The notes beneath the pieces were generated by a model, which searched no databases, was not told where the DNA came from, and saw nothing but the letters and a program-made list of their open reading frames with translations. Shown here one piece after another: positions 26,068 to 36,305 of a DNA stretch of 64,000 nt (positions are counted from its first letter, which is position 1; each line of letters opens with the position of its first letter). The stretch is from NCBI GenBank assembly GCA_016706545.1, contig JADJJK010000016.1, positions 62,001 to 126,000 of the forward strand. The letters are read 5' to 3'. A program made the translations under genes and the position numbers. This DNA comes from Myxococcales bacterium (GTDB lineage: Bacteria > Myxococcota_A > Polyangia > Haliangiales > Haliangiaceae).

Positions 26068-29000
26068 ACGCCGTGCCGGGCGGGGCCGGCGCCCCGGTGA
26101 CGTCGCCGCTCACGGTCACGCCGGTGACGGTCAGATTGGTCCCCGGGCCGGCGACGACGCTGACGTCATACGCGGACACCGAGGCGCCAGCGGGCACCGT
26201 CACCGAGGCGGTGAAGCTCAAGGGCTCGCCAGCCTGGGCCGGGGCCCCCGGCGACGCGGTCAAGAGGAGCTGCAGGTCCGGCTCCTCGATGTCCATCGGC
26301 TCGGACTCGTCGGTGACAGGGCCCGCGCCGGACCAGCTCAGCGAGCTGGCGCCGTTGACCGCGTCGTCGCCGTCCTGGGCCTCGGCCACGTTGGCCACGC
26401 GCACGGCGTAGCTCACCACCACGGTCTCCGCGACGCCGTCATCCCGGTTGGCGTTGATCACGGTGCCCAGGTTGGCCACGAAGCTCGAGGTGCCCGGGGC
26501 CACCCCGGTGCCTGCCGTCACGCCAGCGCCGGGGGTCACCGTGACGGCGCCCTCCAGCACCAGCTCCGGATCGAGCACCACGGACAGCGCCACGCCGTCG
26601 GTCGTGCCCTCGGGAACGGTGATCGTCACCTGATGCGCCACCACGCTGCCGATGGTCACCGTGGGCTGGCCCGGCGGGCTCTGGGCGTTGTCGACCAGGA
26701 AGGACCGCGTCTGCAGCGTGGCGCTGTCCTGCACGGGAGGATAGCTGCCGCCGCCGCCGCCGCTCTGGTACCCGATGACCTGCCCGGTGAGGGTCAGCGA
26801 GGCCCCGGCGGCCACGTCGCCGAGGGTGGCGGTGAAGGTCACGATGGCCGCGCTCAGCGGGCCCTGCCCCGAGGGCAGCGGATTGGTGAGGGTGAGCCCG
26901 GCCAGGGAGTCAAACAGGTCGCCGCCGTCGTGCGGCAGCGCGGCGTCGTTGCCATCGGTCACCGAGACCAGCGCGCCGGGGATGAGGCCCACCGGCAGGA
27001 GCTGATACAGCTTCACCGCGACGGCCTCGCTGTGGCCCACGTTGTCGACGCGCAGCTGGTACGTCACCTGCGAGCCAGCGTCGACATCGGTCACCAGCAG
27101 CCGCGTCAGCGCCACCGCCAGGCGCGGCGCGTCGAGCGTGGCGTCGGTGAGGGACAGGCCGGTCACCACCGTGGAGCCGGAGGCCTTCGCCGACAGCGAC
27201 GCGGGCGTGGTCAAGATCAGCCCGTCTTCCACCGCAGCGCTGGTCACCGTGAAGTCGGCCAGGAGGCGGATGCTGCGCGGGGTGGTGGTGCCGGAGGTCG
27301 CGGGCACCACGAAGGTCAGGCGGTTGGCGAGGTCGTTCGTCGTCCAGGACGCCGAGGCCGAGGCGTCATGCGTGGCGCCAAGCCGGATCGCCGGGGGGAG
27401 CGTGGGGGGCGCAGGCGGCGCCACGGCGCTTCCAGAAGCGCCGTGCTGCTGCACGTTGAACACCGGCGGCAGGAAGACCTCGACGGTGACCTCGCCTTGG
27501 TCGCCGCTCGGCAGCGGGACGTCGACCGCGAACGTGACCACGTCGCCGACCCGGAAGCGGACCGGCGCCACGGGCGCGCCGTTGACCTCCGGGATGGACA
27601 CGGTGATGCTCGGCGGCGTCGCGCGCGGGCTGGCGTCCGCGCCGGTGGCGGACTCGGTGGCGCTGAAGGTGGCGCCGCCGGTGCCGGCCACCGTGGCGGT
27701 CGCGGTGGCGCTGGTGGTGAAGACGTCGCCGCCGAGCACCGGGGCCGCGCTGGCGTAGGCCTGGGAGAGCGCGGCGCGGTAGGTCACCGTCCGCACCTCG
27801 CCGGGCGCGAGCGGGCCCAGGGTGAAGGCCACCGAGGTCGAGCTCGGGCCTGGGGTCACCACGCCGCCCGGCGTGACGGCGGCGCGGTGGCCGGTGCCGT
27901 CGGGCAACACCGAGACCAGGGACGCGGCCGCCAGGGTGAAGTCGCTGGCGACGCAGATCCGCGTGATCACGTCGAAGAGATCGTCGGGGCGGCTGGGCAC
28001 CACCGACACGGTCTCGTCCACCCGCAGCGCGTGCGCGCGCACCGACGCGCTGCGCGCGAGCACGTCGGTCGTCGCGCTCGGGCTGGCGCCGCGCTGATAC
28101 GTCAGCGGCGTCGTTTCCAAGCCCGTGCCATGCAAGCGCGAGGTGTTGGTGACCATCACCGGCGTGCCGGGGGCGGCCTGGGTGACGGTGCCGGGGAGCA
28201 CGTAGCCGTCCACCGTGATGGACAGATCCAGGCCGGCGACGCCGGTCACCACGCCGTAGGGCACCTGCACCACGCCGCCGGGCAAGTCGGGCCCTGGCGG
28301 CAAGGTGATGGAGAGGCTGCCTGGCGCGCTGGCGCCGGTGACCACGAAGTCGTCGGAGATGAGCGCGCTCAGCTGCGGCATCGACAGCGTGACGCCTTCG
28401 GCGATGTCGATGGAGAAGATCTGGCGCGCCGGCTCCACCGGCCCCTGGCAGACCGCGGCCTGCTGAAACTCGCTGGTCACCGCGACCACGCGCGGCGTGA
28501 GGCTGGCTGACTGCGGAGTGCTGTAGACCGGCGGGTCGGGCACCGGGTTCTTGAGCGCGTCCTTGCCAAAGGCAAACCCACAGGTCGCGCTCAGCGACAG
28601 CGCGGTATCCACCGCGGTAGCTGGCGCGTCTGGCACCGAGAAGGTGATCTGCACGTCGAGCGCGGCGAGCCCCGGCGCGGCGCTCGACAGCGGCAACCGC
28701 ACGACGACGAGCCGGGTGCCGGCGGCGCCAGTGACGAGGGCGCCGGACACAGGGTGCGGCACGCCGACGGGGCCGAGCGCCAGCGGCGGCAGCACGGTGG
28801 CGGCGCGCCCGGCCACGGTGGCGGCGCTGACGGTGACGGCGGCAGGCACGCGCAGATCGACCACTGGGACAAAGCCAGGATCCGCGCCGCTGTTGGAGAG
28901 CGTGACGGTCAACGTCTCGCTGCGACCGAGCAGCACGTCTGGTGGCGCGGTCAACGCGCAGCTCGCCACCGGATCCGCGGCGGCCTCCTGCGCCAGCCCC

Positions 29001-29271
29001 ACGTGAGCCACTGCACTCGCAACGATGAGCGCCAGTCCAACCCATTTCACTCGCATGGACACTCCCTCGCGCGCAGCCCTCCGCGCGCGCTGGCATTGTC
29101 GCCCGAATTCGGCGGCCTGGGCGAGAAACCTCAGAAGAAACCCGCGCGCTGCCACGAGGGCGTGGGCTGACCACAGCCCCGTACGTTGTGCCGCGCGCGC
29201 CGCTGCATCAGCGAAGGGCCCGCGACCGCTCGCGAAGGCCAAGGGAACCAGCAGGTTGTTGCGCGGCCCGC

Positions 29272-29330
29272 GGGCGGCCGGCGGGCGGCCGGCCGGCGGG
29301 CGGCCGGCGGGCGGCCGGCGGGCGGCCGGA
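29272..29330. repeat. 11-bp tandem repeat, 5 copies
   Basis: GGGCGGCCGGC at 29272, 29283, 29298, 29309 and 29320 (last copy ends in A). A 4-base insertion CGGC lies between copies two and three. The unit is not a multiple of three, which supports a non-coding status. Confidence 0.92.
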
Positions 29331-29332
29331 TG

Positions 29333-29416
29333 TCCCGCGTCGTCGCGCGGACCTCGTGTGGCGGGTGGTCCCGCGTCATCGCGCGGCCTCGTGCGGCGTG
29401 TTGTCCCGCGTCGTTG
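29333..29416. repeat. about 35-bp tandem repeat, 2.3 copies
   Basis: Units begin with TCCCGCGTCRTCGCGCGG and continue with a CTCGTGYGGCG segment (36 and 35 bp). A third copy is cut off after TCCCGCGTCGTTGC. Confidence 0.75.
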
Positions 29417-29420
29417 CAGC

Positions 29421-29481
29421 GGGCTGCGGCCGACTGCGCTGGGCTGCGGCCGGCTGCGCTGGGCTGCGGCCGGCTGCCGCT
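29421..29481. repeat. 20-bp tandem repeat, 3 copies
   Basis: GGGCTGCGGCCGRCTGCGCT at 29421, 29441 and 29461 (last copy has one extra base). Confidence 0.88.
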
Positions 29482-29529
29482 GGCTGCGCGCTTATGTAAG
29501 AGGCCGGTCGCCCGGCCGCGGCCAGCTCA

Positions 29530-32343
29530 CTACTTGGGCGCCGGCGGCGGCGGCGCACCGGGCCCGCCGGGGCCGCCTTCGTCCGCCAGGAGCGCCGGCA
29601 CCGTCACGGACAGCTCCAGCGGCTGCGTGGCGGGCGCGGCGCGCACCTCCACCACCTTGCAGCTCACCGCGAGCTGCTCGCCGTGACGCTCGGCGTAGGT
29701 CAGGACGCGCATCATGCTGTCGAGCTCGCGCGGATACGGGATGAGGCACACGCTCACCGTCCCCGGCGCCACCTCGCCGATGCGAAACGGCGGCTGGCCC
29801 ATGCCGAACTGACTCGTGCCCGCGCCCGAGGTCGCCGTGCGCGCGCGCAGCTCCTTGGCGGTGGCGGCGGTGAGGTGGCCAGGCGCCAGCACCCAGCCGA
29901 CCAGCCCGAGCTCCTGACCGGCGGCGGTGACCTTGGTCTCCAGCGTCACCGTGCCCGGCTCCACCGCCAGCTCGACCGCGACCTCTTTTCCGGAGGCCAC
30001 CTCCACTTGCTTGGAGTACTGCTTCATCCCGGTCATCGGCATGCCGACGGTCGCCGAGACCTTGTACACATCAGGCGCCAGGCGGTCGAAGCGGAAGGCC
30101 CCGTCGGCCCCGGAGGCCACGGTGTACATCGCCGCCGCCGCGCTGACCGACTGCGCGATCACCATCACGCCCTCCGCCGGCTTGCCGGCGCGCACGACCT
30201 GGCCGCGCACCGAGCCAAACGGCAACAGCGTGAGTCGCACCACGTCCTGACCGCTGCCGGTGCCCCAGGTCAGCGCCCTCGAGCGGCCGAGCGTCGCGTG
30301 CTCGGCGACCACCGTCAGATCGACGTCCGCGAAGCCCTCCAGCGAGAACGTGCCGTCCGCGCCAGTCGTCGCCTCCTTGACCCCGCCCATCCCGCCGCCG
30401 CGGCCACCGAACATGCCGCTGTTGCTGCTGCCGGAGCCCATGATCTGCGAGCCCGCGAAGACGGTGGCGCCGCCGACCGGCTTGCCCTCGGCGAGCACCA
30501 CGCCGCTGAGGCGCCGGCCCTTGACCACCACGATGGTGCCGAGATCGGTGGTCTTGCCGGGCAAGACCTCGGCCTCCAGCACTCGCATCTCGAACGAGGC
30601 GCCGCGCAGCACGAGCTGGTAGCGCTGGGGCGTGAGCGAGTCGAGCAAGAGCTCGCCGCCGGAGAACGACTGCTGCGCGAAGCCCAGCGCCACGGTGAAG
30701 CGATCCGGCGCGCTGCCATCGGCGAAGGCCACCTTGCCGCGAACGGAGCCCTCCGCGGGCAGCACCACGCGCAGGTTCTTGGCGCCGGCCTCCGCGACCA
30801 CGCCATCACCAGCCAGGCCACGGCCGCGGCTGACCGCCGCGCTGCGCGTGGCGCGCACGCGGTACGAGCCGGGCAAGAGCCCGGTGAGCTGGAAGCGCCC
30901 CTCGGCGTCCGTCAGCTCCTGCGGGAAGCCGCGGAGCTGCCACTGCGCCACGCCGCCCGCGGGCCCGTCGCCGGCAGGCGCGGCAGAGCCCGCGGCGCCG
31001 CGCCCGCGGCGGCCGAAGATGTCTGGCACCGCCGACACCTGCGCGCTCTCCACTGGCTGGCCCGAAGAGTCCACCACCACGCCGGCGATGGTCCCGGTGG
31101 CGTCGACGGTGAGCAGGACCCCGGTGACCTCGCCCTTCTGCGCGTCCACGAGCTGGGTCGACGACGCGCCGCTCTCGTGCAGCGCCACCGCCGACAGCTC
31201 GCGCCGCGGCAGGCCGCGCACCGTGAACTCCCCGGCGGCGTTCGAGTAGGCCTCGCGAGGAGGCGAAGAGAAGCGAAAGCCGGCCTGCGCCACGCCGATG
31301 CGGACCCTGGCGGCGTCCACCGGCTTGCCCCGGTCATCCACCACCTTGCCGCTGACCACCGCGCCCGCGGGCATCGCGATCTCCACGTCGGTCTTGGCGC
31401 TCTCTCCAGAGAGCGCCACCAGCGACGAGATGCCAGTTGCAAACTCCGGGTGGCTGGCGAGGAAGCGGAAGGATCCGGCCGGCAACGACGCGAAGGTGAA
31501 CGCGCCGTCGGCGGTGGTCGTCACCGCGTCGCGATGGCCCGTGCCGCCGGTGGCCCCGGGGCCGAAATCCGACGCCGCGTCGTAGCGCACCCGCGCCCCG
31601 GCCACCGGCGCGCCGCGCTCGTCCACGACCTTGCCGGACACCGGCGCGCCGCGCGCCAGCTCGATGCGCAGCGCGGTGGTGCCCGCGCCGATCATCGCCG
31701 GCAGGTACGCGCGCGCGTAGCCGTCGGCCCAGGCCACCGCTTGGTAGGGCCCGGGCACCACCGGCGCGAAGGTGACCTTGCCGTCCTTGGTCTGCGCGCT
31801 CTGCTCCGAGACGCCGCGCAGCTCGACCGTGGCGACGGCCACCGGTTGCTGCCGCGCATCCACCACCTCGACGTGGACCTGCGCGCCGGGCCGCAGCCGC
31901 AGCACCACCGGATCACTCTTGGCGGTGAGCCGCGCGGTGACCGGCCCGGCGACCCCGCTGGGCGCGCGCGCCGCCAGCGTGTACGGCCTGGCCAGCAGCC
32001 CATCGAACGCGAACGTGCCGTCGGCCGCTGTGCGCGCCTGCCGCGGCGGCGCCGAGGCCAGGGACACCACGGCTTCGGCCACCGGGTGCTCGGCGTCGTC
32101 GAGGACCTGGCCCTCGAGGCGCAGCGAGCCCGCCGGATCGTCCTCGGCGATCACGCGCGGCGGACCTTCGCGCAGCTCGGGCTCGTCGATGGGCGTGTGG
32201 CCAGCGCCATGCGCATGGCCCAGCTCGGCGCCGGTCGCCGGGGCCGGCCGCGCCGCCGAGCGTGAGCCGCGCAGCCGCCAGAGGGCGCCAGCGGCCACCA
32301 GCACGACGAGGATCAACGCGGGGACCCAGAGGTTGCGCTTCAT
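29530..32343 (-). CDS. membrane-anchored carboxypeptidase-regulatory-like repeat protein
   Basis: Large periplasmic or surface protein, 937 residues. An N-terminal membrane anchor (WVPALILVVLVAAGALW, about 5-22) is followed by roughly eight or nine beta-sandwich CarboxypepD_reg-like domains. They show repeated G-x-V-x-D-x-x-G-x-P-V-x-x-A-x-V and A-D-G-x-F-x-F-x-x-L-x-x-x-x-Y motifs, e.g. GKVVDERGAPVAGARVRYDA and GKVVDDRGKPVDAARVRIGV. No peptidase domain is present. Such proteins are assumed to bind partners or carbohydrate; the role here is unknown. It ends in a Gly/Pro tail (GGPGGPGAPPPPAPK). ATG 32343 is supported by the anchor sequence. It precedes the repeat-filled gap before the giant surface-protein gene. 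Confidence 0.87.
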   Translation of the reverse strand: MKRNLWVPALILVVLVAAGALWRLRGSRSAARPAPATGAELGHAHGAGHTPIDEPELREGPPRVIAEDDPAGSLRLEGQVLDDAEHPVAEAVVSLASAPPRQARTAADGTFAFDGLLARPYTLAARAPSGVAGPVTARLTAKSDPVVLRLRPGAQVHVEVVDARQQPVAVATVELRGVSEQSAQTKDGKVTFAPVVPGPYQAVAWADGYARAYLPAMIGAGTTALRIELARGAPVSGKVVDERGAPVAGARVRYDAASDFGPGATGGTGHRDAVTTTADGAFTFASLPAGSFRFLASHPEFATGISSLVALSGESAKTDVEIAMPAGAVVSGKVVDDRGKPVDAARVRIGVAQAGFRFSSPPREAYSNAAGEFTVRGLPRRELSAVALHESGASSTQLVDAQKGEVTGVLLTVDATGTIAGVVVDSSGQPVESAQVSAVPDIFGRRGRGAAGSAAPAGDGPAGGVAQWQLRGFPQELTDAEGRFQLTGLLPGSYRVRATRSAAVSRGRGLAGDGVVAEAGAKNLRVVLPAEGSVRGKVAFADGSAPDRFTVALGFAQQSFSGGELLLDSLTPQRYQLVLRGASFEMRVLEAEVLPGKTTDLGTIVVVKGRRLSGVVLAEGKPVGGATVFAGSQIMGSGSSNSGMFGGRGGGMGGVKEATTGADGTFSLEGFADVDLTVVAEHATLGRSRALTWGTGSGQDVVRLTLLPFGSVRGQVVRAGKPAEGVMVIAQSVSAAAAMYTVASGADGAFRFDRLAPDVYKVSATVGMPMTGMKQYSKQVEVASGKEVAVELAVEPGTVTLETKVTAAGQELGLVGWVLAPGHLTAATAKELRARTATSGAGTSQFGMGQPPFRIGEVAPGTVSVCLIPYPRELDSMMRVLTYAERHGEQLAVSCKVVEVRAAPATQPLELSVTVPALLADEGGPGGPGAPPPPAPK

Positions 32344-32436
32344 GGGCCTTTCGTACCATCTCCGGTGACGTCAGGGTCAAGCGCCGGTTCCGGCTTACGG
32401 ATCGCGGCCGGGATGCAGGTCCGTGCTCTGGGGTGC

Positions 32437-32500
32437 GCGCGCCGCGGCGATCGCGCGCTGCGGCGATCACGCGCTGCGGCGATCGCGCGCCGCGGCTATC
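32437..32500. repeat. 16-bp tandem repeat, 4 copies, containing GCGATCGC-like palindromes
   Basis: GCGCGCYGCGGCGATC units at 32437, 32453, 32469 and 32485 (copies differ at 1-2 bases). The array covers the stop codon region of the metallophosphoesterase gene (stop at 32496-32498). The joints create near-palindromic GATCGCGC sequence able to form hairpins. Confidence 0.88.
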
Positions 32501-33500
32501 GCGGCAGCGTGAACGAGTGATCGGAGCCAAACAGCTCCGCGTCGAGATACGGCGAGTACGTGCGGACCTCGATCTCGTCCTCGAAGAAGCGCAGGATGCG
32601 CAGGTAGCCGCCCCCACCCAGCTCGTGGCCCTGGAAGTTGGCCAGGAGCTGATGCACCCGGGTGCCGGCGCGGGTGGTGCTGGTGAGCCGACCCACGCCC
32701 TCGTCCGCGACATGGCCGCTGACCACCAGCCGGACGTTCCTCGACGAGGTGATGAGCTTGTCCCAGATCTGCTGGCCGTCGTTCAGCTCGTCGGCGCCGG
32801 GCCAGCGAGGACCGCTGGCGTAGGCGTGCGGGTTCCAGCTCTGCCTGGCGCCCTTGGCCGCCCAGTCATAGCGGGTGTCGTCGCTGTAGAGGTAGGCGTG
32901 GGTCACCACCATCGCCTGGTGAGCGGGGTGCGCCTCCAGCACGTCGCGCGCCCACTGCAGCACGGCGTCGCGGGGGCCCCACTCGAGCGCGAGCACCAGC
33001 CAGTCCTCGCCGTCCACGGAGAAGGTCTGGAAGCTGTTGTCGATGCGGTCAGACTCGAACAGGCCACCAAACGTGGGCTTGGCGCGCAGCGCGGCCGGCG
33101 AAAACCAGGTCGACAGGTGCGAGCGCCGCGGCACGCCGAGGGCGTAGTCGTGGTTGCCCGGGACCAGCGCGTACGGCACCGTGGCCTCGATGGCGGCGAA
33201 CGACTCCTGCGCCAGCCGCCACTCGCTGTCAGCGTCGGTCTCGGTGACGTCGCCCACGTGCGCGACGAAGCGCAGGTTCATCGCCTGCGCCGAGCCCGCG
33301 ATCCAGGCGAGCTGCGAGCGAAAGATCTGCGGATACCGCAGCGCATAGACCTGGGTGTCGGGCAGCACGACGATGGACCAGGAGTCGCCTGGTTCTCGGC
33401 TGCGGCGCAGGTCGTCGCCGCACCCGGCGAGCGCCAGCGCGCCTACGACCAGCGCACCGACGGTGAGCGAAGCCGAGATCTGCGTGGCCACGCGCTGCAT
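32496..33500 (-). CDS. lipoprotein metallophosphoesterase (calcineurin-like)
   Basis: Exported phosphoesterase, 334 residues. Lipoprotein signal MQRVATQISASLTVGALVVG ... ALALAGC. Metal-binding blocks appear in order: VLPDTQVYA (DxQ variant of the first motif, common in secreted members), HVGDVTETD, VPGNHDYA, VVTHAYLY and VSGHVADEG. It probably hydrolyses a phosphoester at the cell surface; the substrate is unknown. I chose ATG 33500 for the signal peptide; the frame is open to 33527. The stop codon lies inside a 16-bp repeat array. Confidence 0.88.
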   Translation of the reverse strand: MQRVATQISASLTVGALVVGALALAGCGDDLRRSREPGDSWSIVVLPDTQVYALRYPQIFRSQLAWIAGSAQAMNLRFVAHVGDVTETDADSEWRLAQESFAAIEATVPYALVPGNHDYALGVPRRSHLSTWFSPAALRAKPTFGGLFESDRIDNSFQTFSVDGEDWLVLALEWGPRDAVLQWARDVLEAHPAHQAMVVTHAYLYSDDTRYDWAAKGARQSWNPHAYASGPRWPGADELNDGQQIWDKLITSSRNVRLVVSGHVADEGVGRLTSTTRAGTRVHQLLANFQGHELGGGGYLRILRFFEDEIEVRTYSPYLDAELFGSDHSFTLPR

Positions 33501-33675
33501 GCCGGCGCCACCGTAGCACACACACATGCCAACGCATCGCGTTAGCGAGTCGGCGCGTAGTTGCAGGTCCTACGTCTCGCGCGCTCGCCGACGGACCGTT
33601 GCGCGACGCAGGTCACACGCTGTGCGAGATCCTGCACGCCTCAAAGCGTGCTGCCGCGGCCCCTCACACGAGTCC

Positions 33676-33705
33676 TTGTCGCTGTTGCCAGGTCTGCGCT
33701 AGAAC
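33676..33705 (+). promoter_or_regulatory. candidate sigma-70 promoter for the lipoprotein at 33734
   Basis: TTGTCG at 33676-33681, an 18-base spacer and TAGAAC at 33700-33705, giving a predicted start near 33712 and a leader of about 22 bases before the ATG at 33734. This is only pattern matching. Confidence 0.35.
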
Positions 33706-33733
33706 AATGCCATCCCTATTCTTGGAGTGTTTC

Positions 33734-34714
33734 ATGAAGCCATCTAGCTTGTGGTGTCTCGCGCTCGTAACCCCTCTAGCCGCCGGCGCCGCCGGTTGCG
33801 GCAGCGATGATGGCGACGGTCAGGTCGAAGGCGAGCACCATCGCTACGTGGTGGCGACGCTGAGCACCGTGGCCACCAACAAGCTGGACATCGATGACAA
33901 CGGCCGCACCGAGAACAAGCTGGGTGATCTGGTCGGGCTCCTGACCGCGGCCAACTTCGGCGTGCAAGCGACGGTCGACGAGGCGGTCAACACCGGCTCG
34001 GCGGTGCTGCTGGCGGATCTGCAGACCTCCTCGTTCTCCTCGGCCGCCTCGGCTGGCTTCGCGGTGTACCTCGGCGACTCCGCGTCGATCACGCCCGCGC
34101 CCTGCACGGACATCACCATGCTCGCCACCTGCGGCCAGCACCTCAAGGGCACCGGCGCCTTCACCATCGCCGCCGGCTCGCCGCGGGACACGCTCTTGAC
34201 CGGACCGTTCGCCGGCGGCACCATGAAGGGGGGCCCGGGCAAGATCTCGCTGCAGCTCGCGCTCACCGGTGCGCCCATCACCGTCTCGCTCACCAGCGCG
34301 CGCGTCCAGATAAGCGACGTCTCCGCGGATGGCATTGGCCGCGGCCTCATCGGCGGCGGGGTGACGCAGACCGAGCTCGACACCACGGTGCTGCCAGGCG
34401 TGACCGCGCAGCTCAAGGCGGTCATCGACCGGGACTGCGGTCCCGAGGCAGAGCGCGCGCTCAGCGGCGGCGTGTGCGGGAGACAGCCGGTCGGTGGCTC
34501 CTTCACCGCTTGCATGGCGGGGACCACTGGCGAGACCGTGCTCGCCCCCACCTCTGGCTTCGACTCCACCCGCGACTGCAAGGTCACCCTGGCAGAGGTC
34601 AAGGCGCATCCGATCCTGGCGCAGGGCCTGAGCCCCGACCTCATGGTCAACGGCCAGCCTGCGATGTCCGCCGTGCTCGGCTTCACCGCCAAGAAGGGCT
34701 CCTTCACGCCGTGA
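33734..34714 (+). CDS. lipoprotein of unknown function
   Basis: Unrecognised 326-residue lipoprotein. Signal MKPSSLWCLALVTPLAAGAAG with Cys at about residue 22, followed by an acidic linker. The body has a Thr/Val-rich block (VVATLSTVATNKLDIDDNG, KLGDLVGLLTAANFGVQATV) and paired cysteines (PCTDITMLATCGQ, RDCGPEAERALSGGVCG, TRDCK) that may form disulfides. Glycine-rich beta segments suggest a compact extracellular fold. ATG 33734 is preceded by GGAG at a good distance. It is 21 bp before the phosphomannomutase gene and could be co-transcribed with it. Confidence 0.78.
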   Translation: MKPSSLWCLALVTPLAAGAAGCGSDDGDGQVEGEHHRYVVATLSTVATNKLDIDDNGRTENKLGDLVGLLTAANFGVQATVDEAVNTGSAVLLADLQTSSFSSAASAGFAVYLGDSASITPAPCTDITMLATCGQHLKGTGAFTIAAGSPRDTLLTGPFAGGTMKGGPGKISLQLALTGAPITVSLTSARVQISDVSADGIGRGLIGGGVTQTELDTTVLPGVTAQLKAVIDRDCGPEAERALSGGVCGRQPVGGSFTACMAGTTGETVLAPTSGFDSTRDCKVTLAEVKAHPILAQGLSPDLMVNGQPAMSAVLGFTAKKGSFTP

Positions 34715-34735
34715 GCTGCGGCCGGCGCTCCGCCG

Positions 34736-36193
34736 GTGTATGTGTACGGGGTGAATCCCAGGATCTTTCGTGAGAACGACGTTCGAGGTCACGCCGAGCG
34801 CGACCTCGATGACGCCACGGTGACGGCGCTGGGCTCGGTGCTCGGCCGTCGAGCCGCCTCGGCCGCCGCCGCCGCAGGCACTGCCCCGCTGCTGGTGGTG
34901 GGCCGCGATGGCCGCTTGCACTCGCCACGGCTGCTGGCGGCGCTGTGCCGCGGCGCCACCGCCCATTGCCGCGTGGTCGATCTGGGCGTGGTGCCAACGC
35001 CAGTGGTGTCGTTCGCCTCGCAACGGCTGGCCTCGCCGGGGCACGCCGCGGTGCCGGTGGCGGTGATGATCACCGGCAGCCACAATCCCGCCGAAGAGAA
35101 CGGCTTCAAGATCACGCTGCAAGGCGCCTCGTTGCACGGCGGCGCGGTGAGCGCGCTCCGCGATGAGGTGGCCGCGGAGCTCGCCGCCGAGACCGCGTCA
35201 GCCCTGGCGGCCGCTCGAGCACCGGCGCCGCAGCCGCGCTTCGAGGTGGAGGCGATCGACCTCGCCGAGGTGTACCTCGAGACCATCGTCAGCTCGCTGC
35301 GCCTGGGCCCGCGGCGGTTTCGGGTGGCGGTGGACGCCGGCAACGGCGCCGCCGGTCCCCTCGCGGTCGCCCTGCTGGCCCGCCTGGGCTTTCCCGCTGC
35401 GCCGCTCTATTGCGACATCGATGGCCGCTTTCCGCATCACCACCCCGACCCCACCGTGGAGGAGAACCTGCGAGACCTCGCCGCCCTGGTGACCAGCTCT
35501 GGTGCAGAGGTCGGCATCGGCTTCGATGGCGATGGCGACCGGCTCGGCGTCCTCGACGAGCACCGGCGCATCGTCTGGGGCGACCAGCTCCTGGTGCTGT
35601 TTGGCCGCGCGCTGCTCGCCGAGGTGCCGGGCGCGCGCCTGGTGGCGGAGGTCAAGTGCTCTCAGGCCACCTTCGACGCGCTCACCGAAGCTGGCGGAGA
35701 GGTGGAGATGTGGAAGGTCGGGCACTCGCTGCTCAAGGCCCGCATGAAGGAGACCGGCGCGCTCCTGGCTGGCGAGATGTCTGGGCACTTCTTCTTCGCC
35801 CACCGCTGGCTGGGCTTCGATGACGGCCTGTACGCCGCCGCGCGCCTCCTCGAGCTGCTGTCCCACGACGAGCGCCACCTGGCCGCGCACGTGGACCAGC
35901 TCCCGCCCGTGTTCAACACGCCGGAGCTGCGCGTGCCTTGCGCCGATGACCGAAAGGCCAGCGTGGTCGCCACCGTCGCGGAGCGCCTGCGCCATCACCC
36001 GCAGGTGCGCTCGCTGGTCGAGATCGACGGCGTGCGCGCCTCCTTCGACGGCGGCTGGGCGCTCCTGCGCGCCTCCACGACTCAGCCCATCGTGGTCATG
36101 CGCTACGAAGCCGACAGCGAGCGCCGCCTCGGCGAGATCCAGGGCCTGATGGACGACCTGGTGCAGCCCGCGCTTGGGCCAAGCGAGCGCTGA
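34736..36193 (+). CDS. phosphomannomutase/phosphoglucomutase
   Basis: Alpha-D-phosphohexomutase interconverting hexose 6- and 1-phosphates for polysaccharide and LPS precursors. The active-site phosphoserine loop is TGSHNP (Ser near residue 115). The metal loop FDGDGDR is near 263, the sugar-specificity loop GEMSGH near 345, and the phosphate-binding loop RASTTQP lies near the C-terminus. The family start NPxIFRExDxRG follows a GTG at 34751, which may be the true start; the frame opens at GTG 34736. TGS rather than TAS in the active loop is a mild variant. Length is normal. Confidence 0.92.
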   Translation: MYVYGVNPRIFRENDVRGHAERDLDDATVTALGSVLGRRAASAAAAAGTAPLLVVGRDGRLHSPRLLAALCRGATAHCRVVDLGVVPTPVVSFASQRLASPGHAAVPVAVMITGSHNPAEENGFKITLQGASLHGGAVSALRDEVAAELAAETASALAAARAPAPQPRFEVEAIDLAEVYLETIVSSLRLGPRRFRVAVDAGNGAAGPLAVALLARLGFPAAPLYCDIDGRFPHHHPDPTVEENLRDLAALVTSSGAEVGIGFDGDGDRLGVLDEHRRIVWGDQLLVLFGRALLAEVPGARLVAEVKCSQATFDALTEAGGEVEMWKVGHSLLKARMKETGALLAGEMSGHFFFAHRWLGFDDGLYAAARLLELLSHDERHLAAHVDQLPPVFNTPELRVPCADDRKASVVATVAERLRHHPQVRSLVEIDGVRASFDGGWALLRASTTQPIVVMRYEADSERRLGEIQGLMDDLVQPALGPSER

Positions 36194-36220
36194 CCAGGGG
36201 CCGGATGCGGCGGGCCAGAT

Positions 36221-36239
36221 GCGTCCGGCAACCGGACGC
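36221..36239. terminator. 8-bp perfect hairpin between convergent genes
   Basis: GCGTCCGG and CCGGACGC around a 3-base loop, 28 bp after the phosphomannomutase stop and 67 bp from the end of the opposing membrane-protein gene. No T run is present on either side, so termination is inferred from position only. Confidence 0.4.
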
Positions 36240-36305
36240 GAACAGACGAGAGCCACGCATCAGGGCTTCGGCGAGCGGCTTGGGGGCGCCGCCGCGCCTC
36301 CCGGA

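Larger units (their letters stand above)
29057..29529. other. 473-bp intergenic region made largely of tandem repeats
   Basis: It lies upstream of the giant surface-protein gene and downstream of the carboxypeptidase-regulatory-like gene, both minus. From 29272 to 29481 it consists of three different tandem arrays, listed separately. 29057-29270 shows no obvious element apart from the ribosome-binding site near 29064. Open frames here are low-complexity by-products of the repeats. Confidence 0.7.

Noticed and set aside
29025..29744. Several frames across the repeat island, up to 239 codons
   Set aside because: Products of 11-, 20- and 35-bp repeats in all frames; no consistent start, no codon bias, overlap with the true gene ends.
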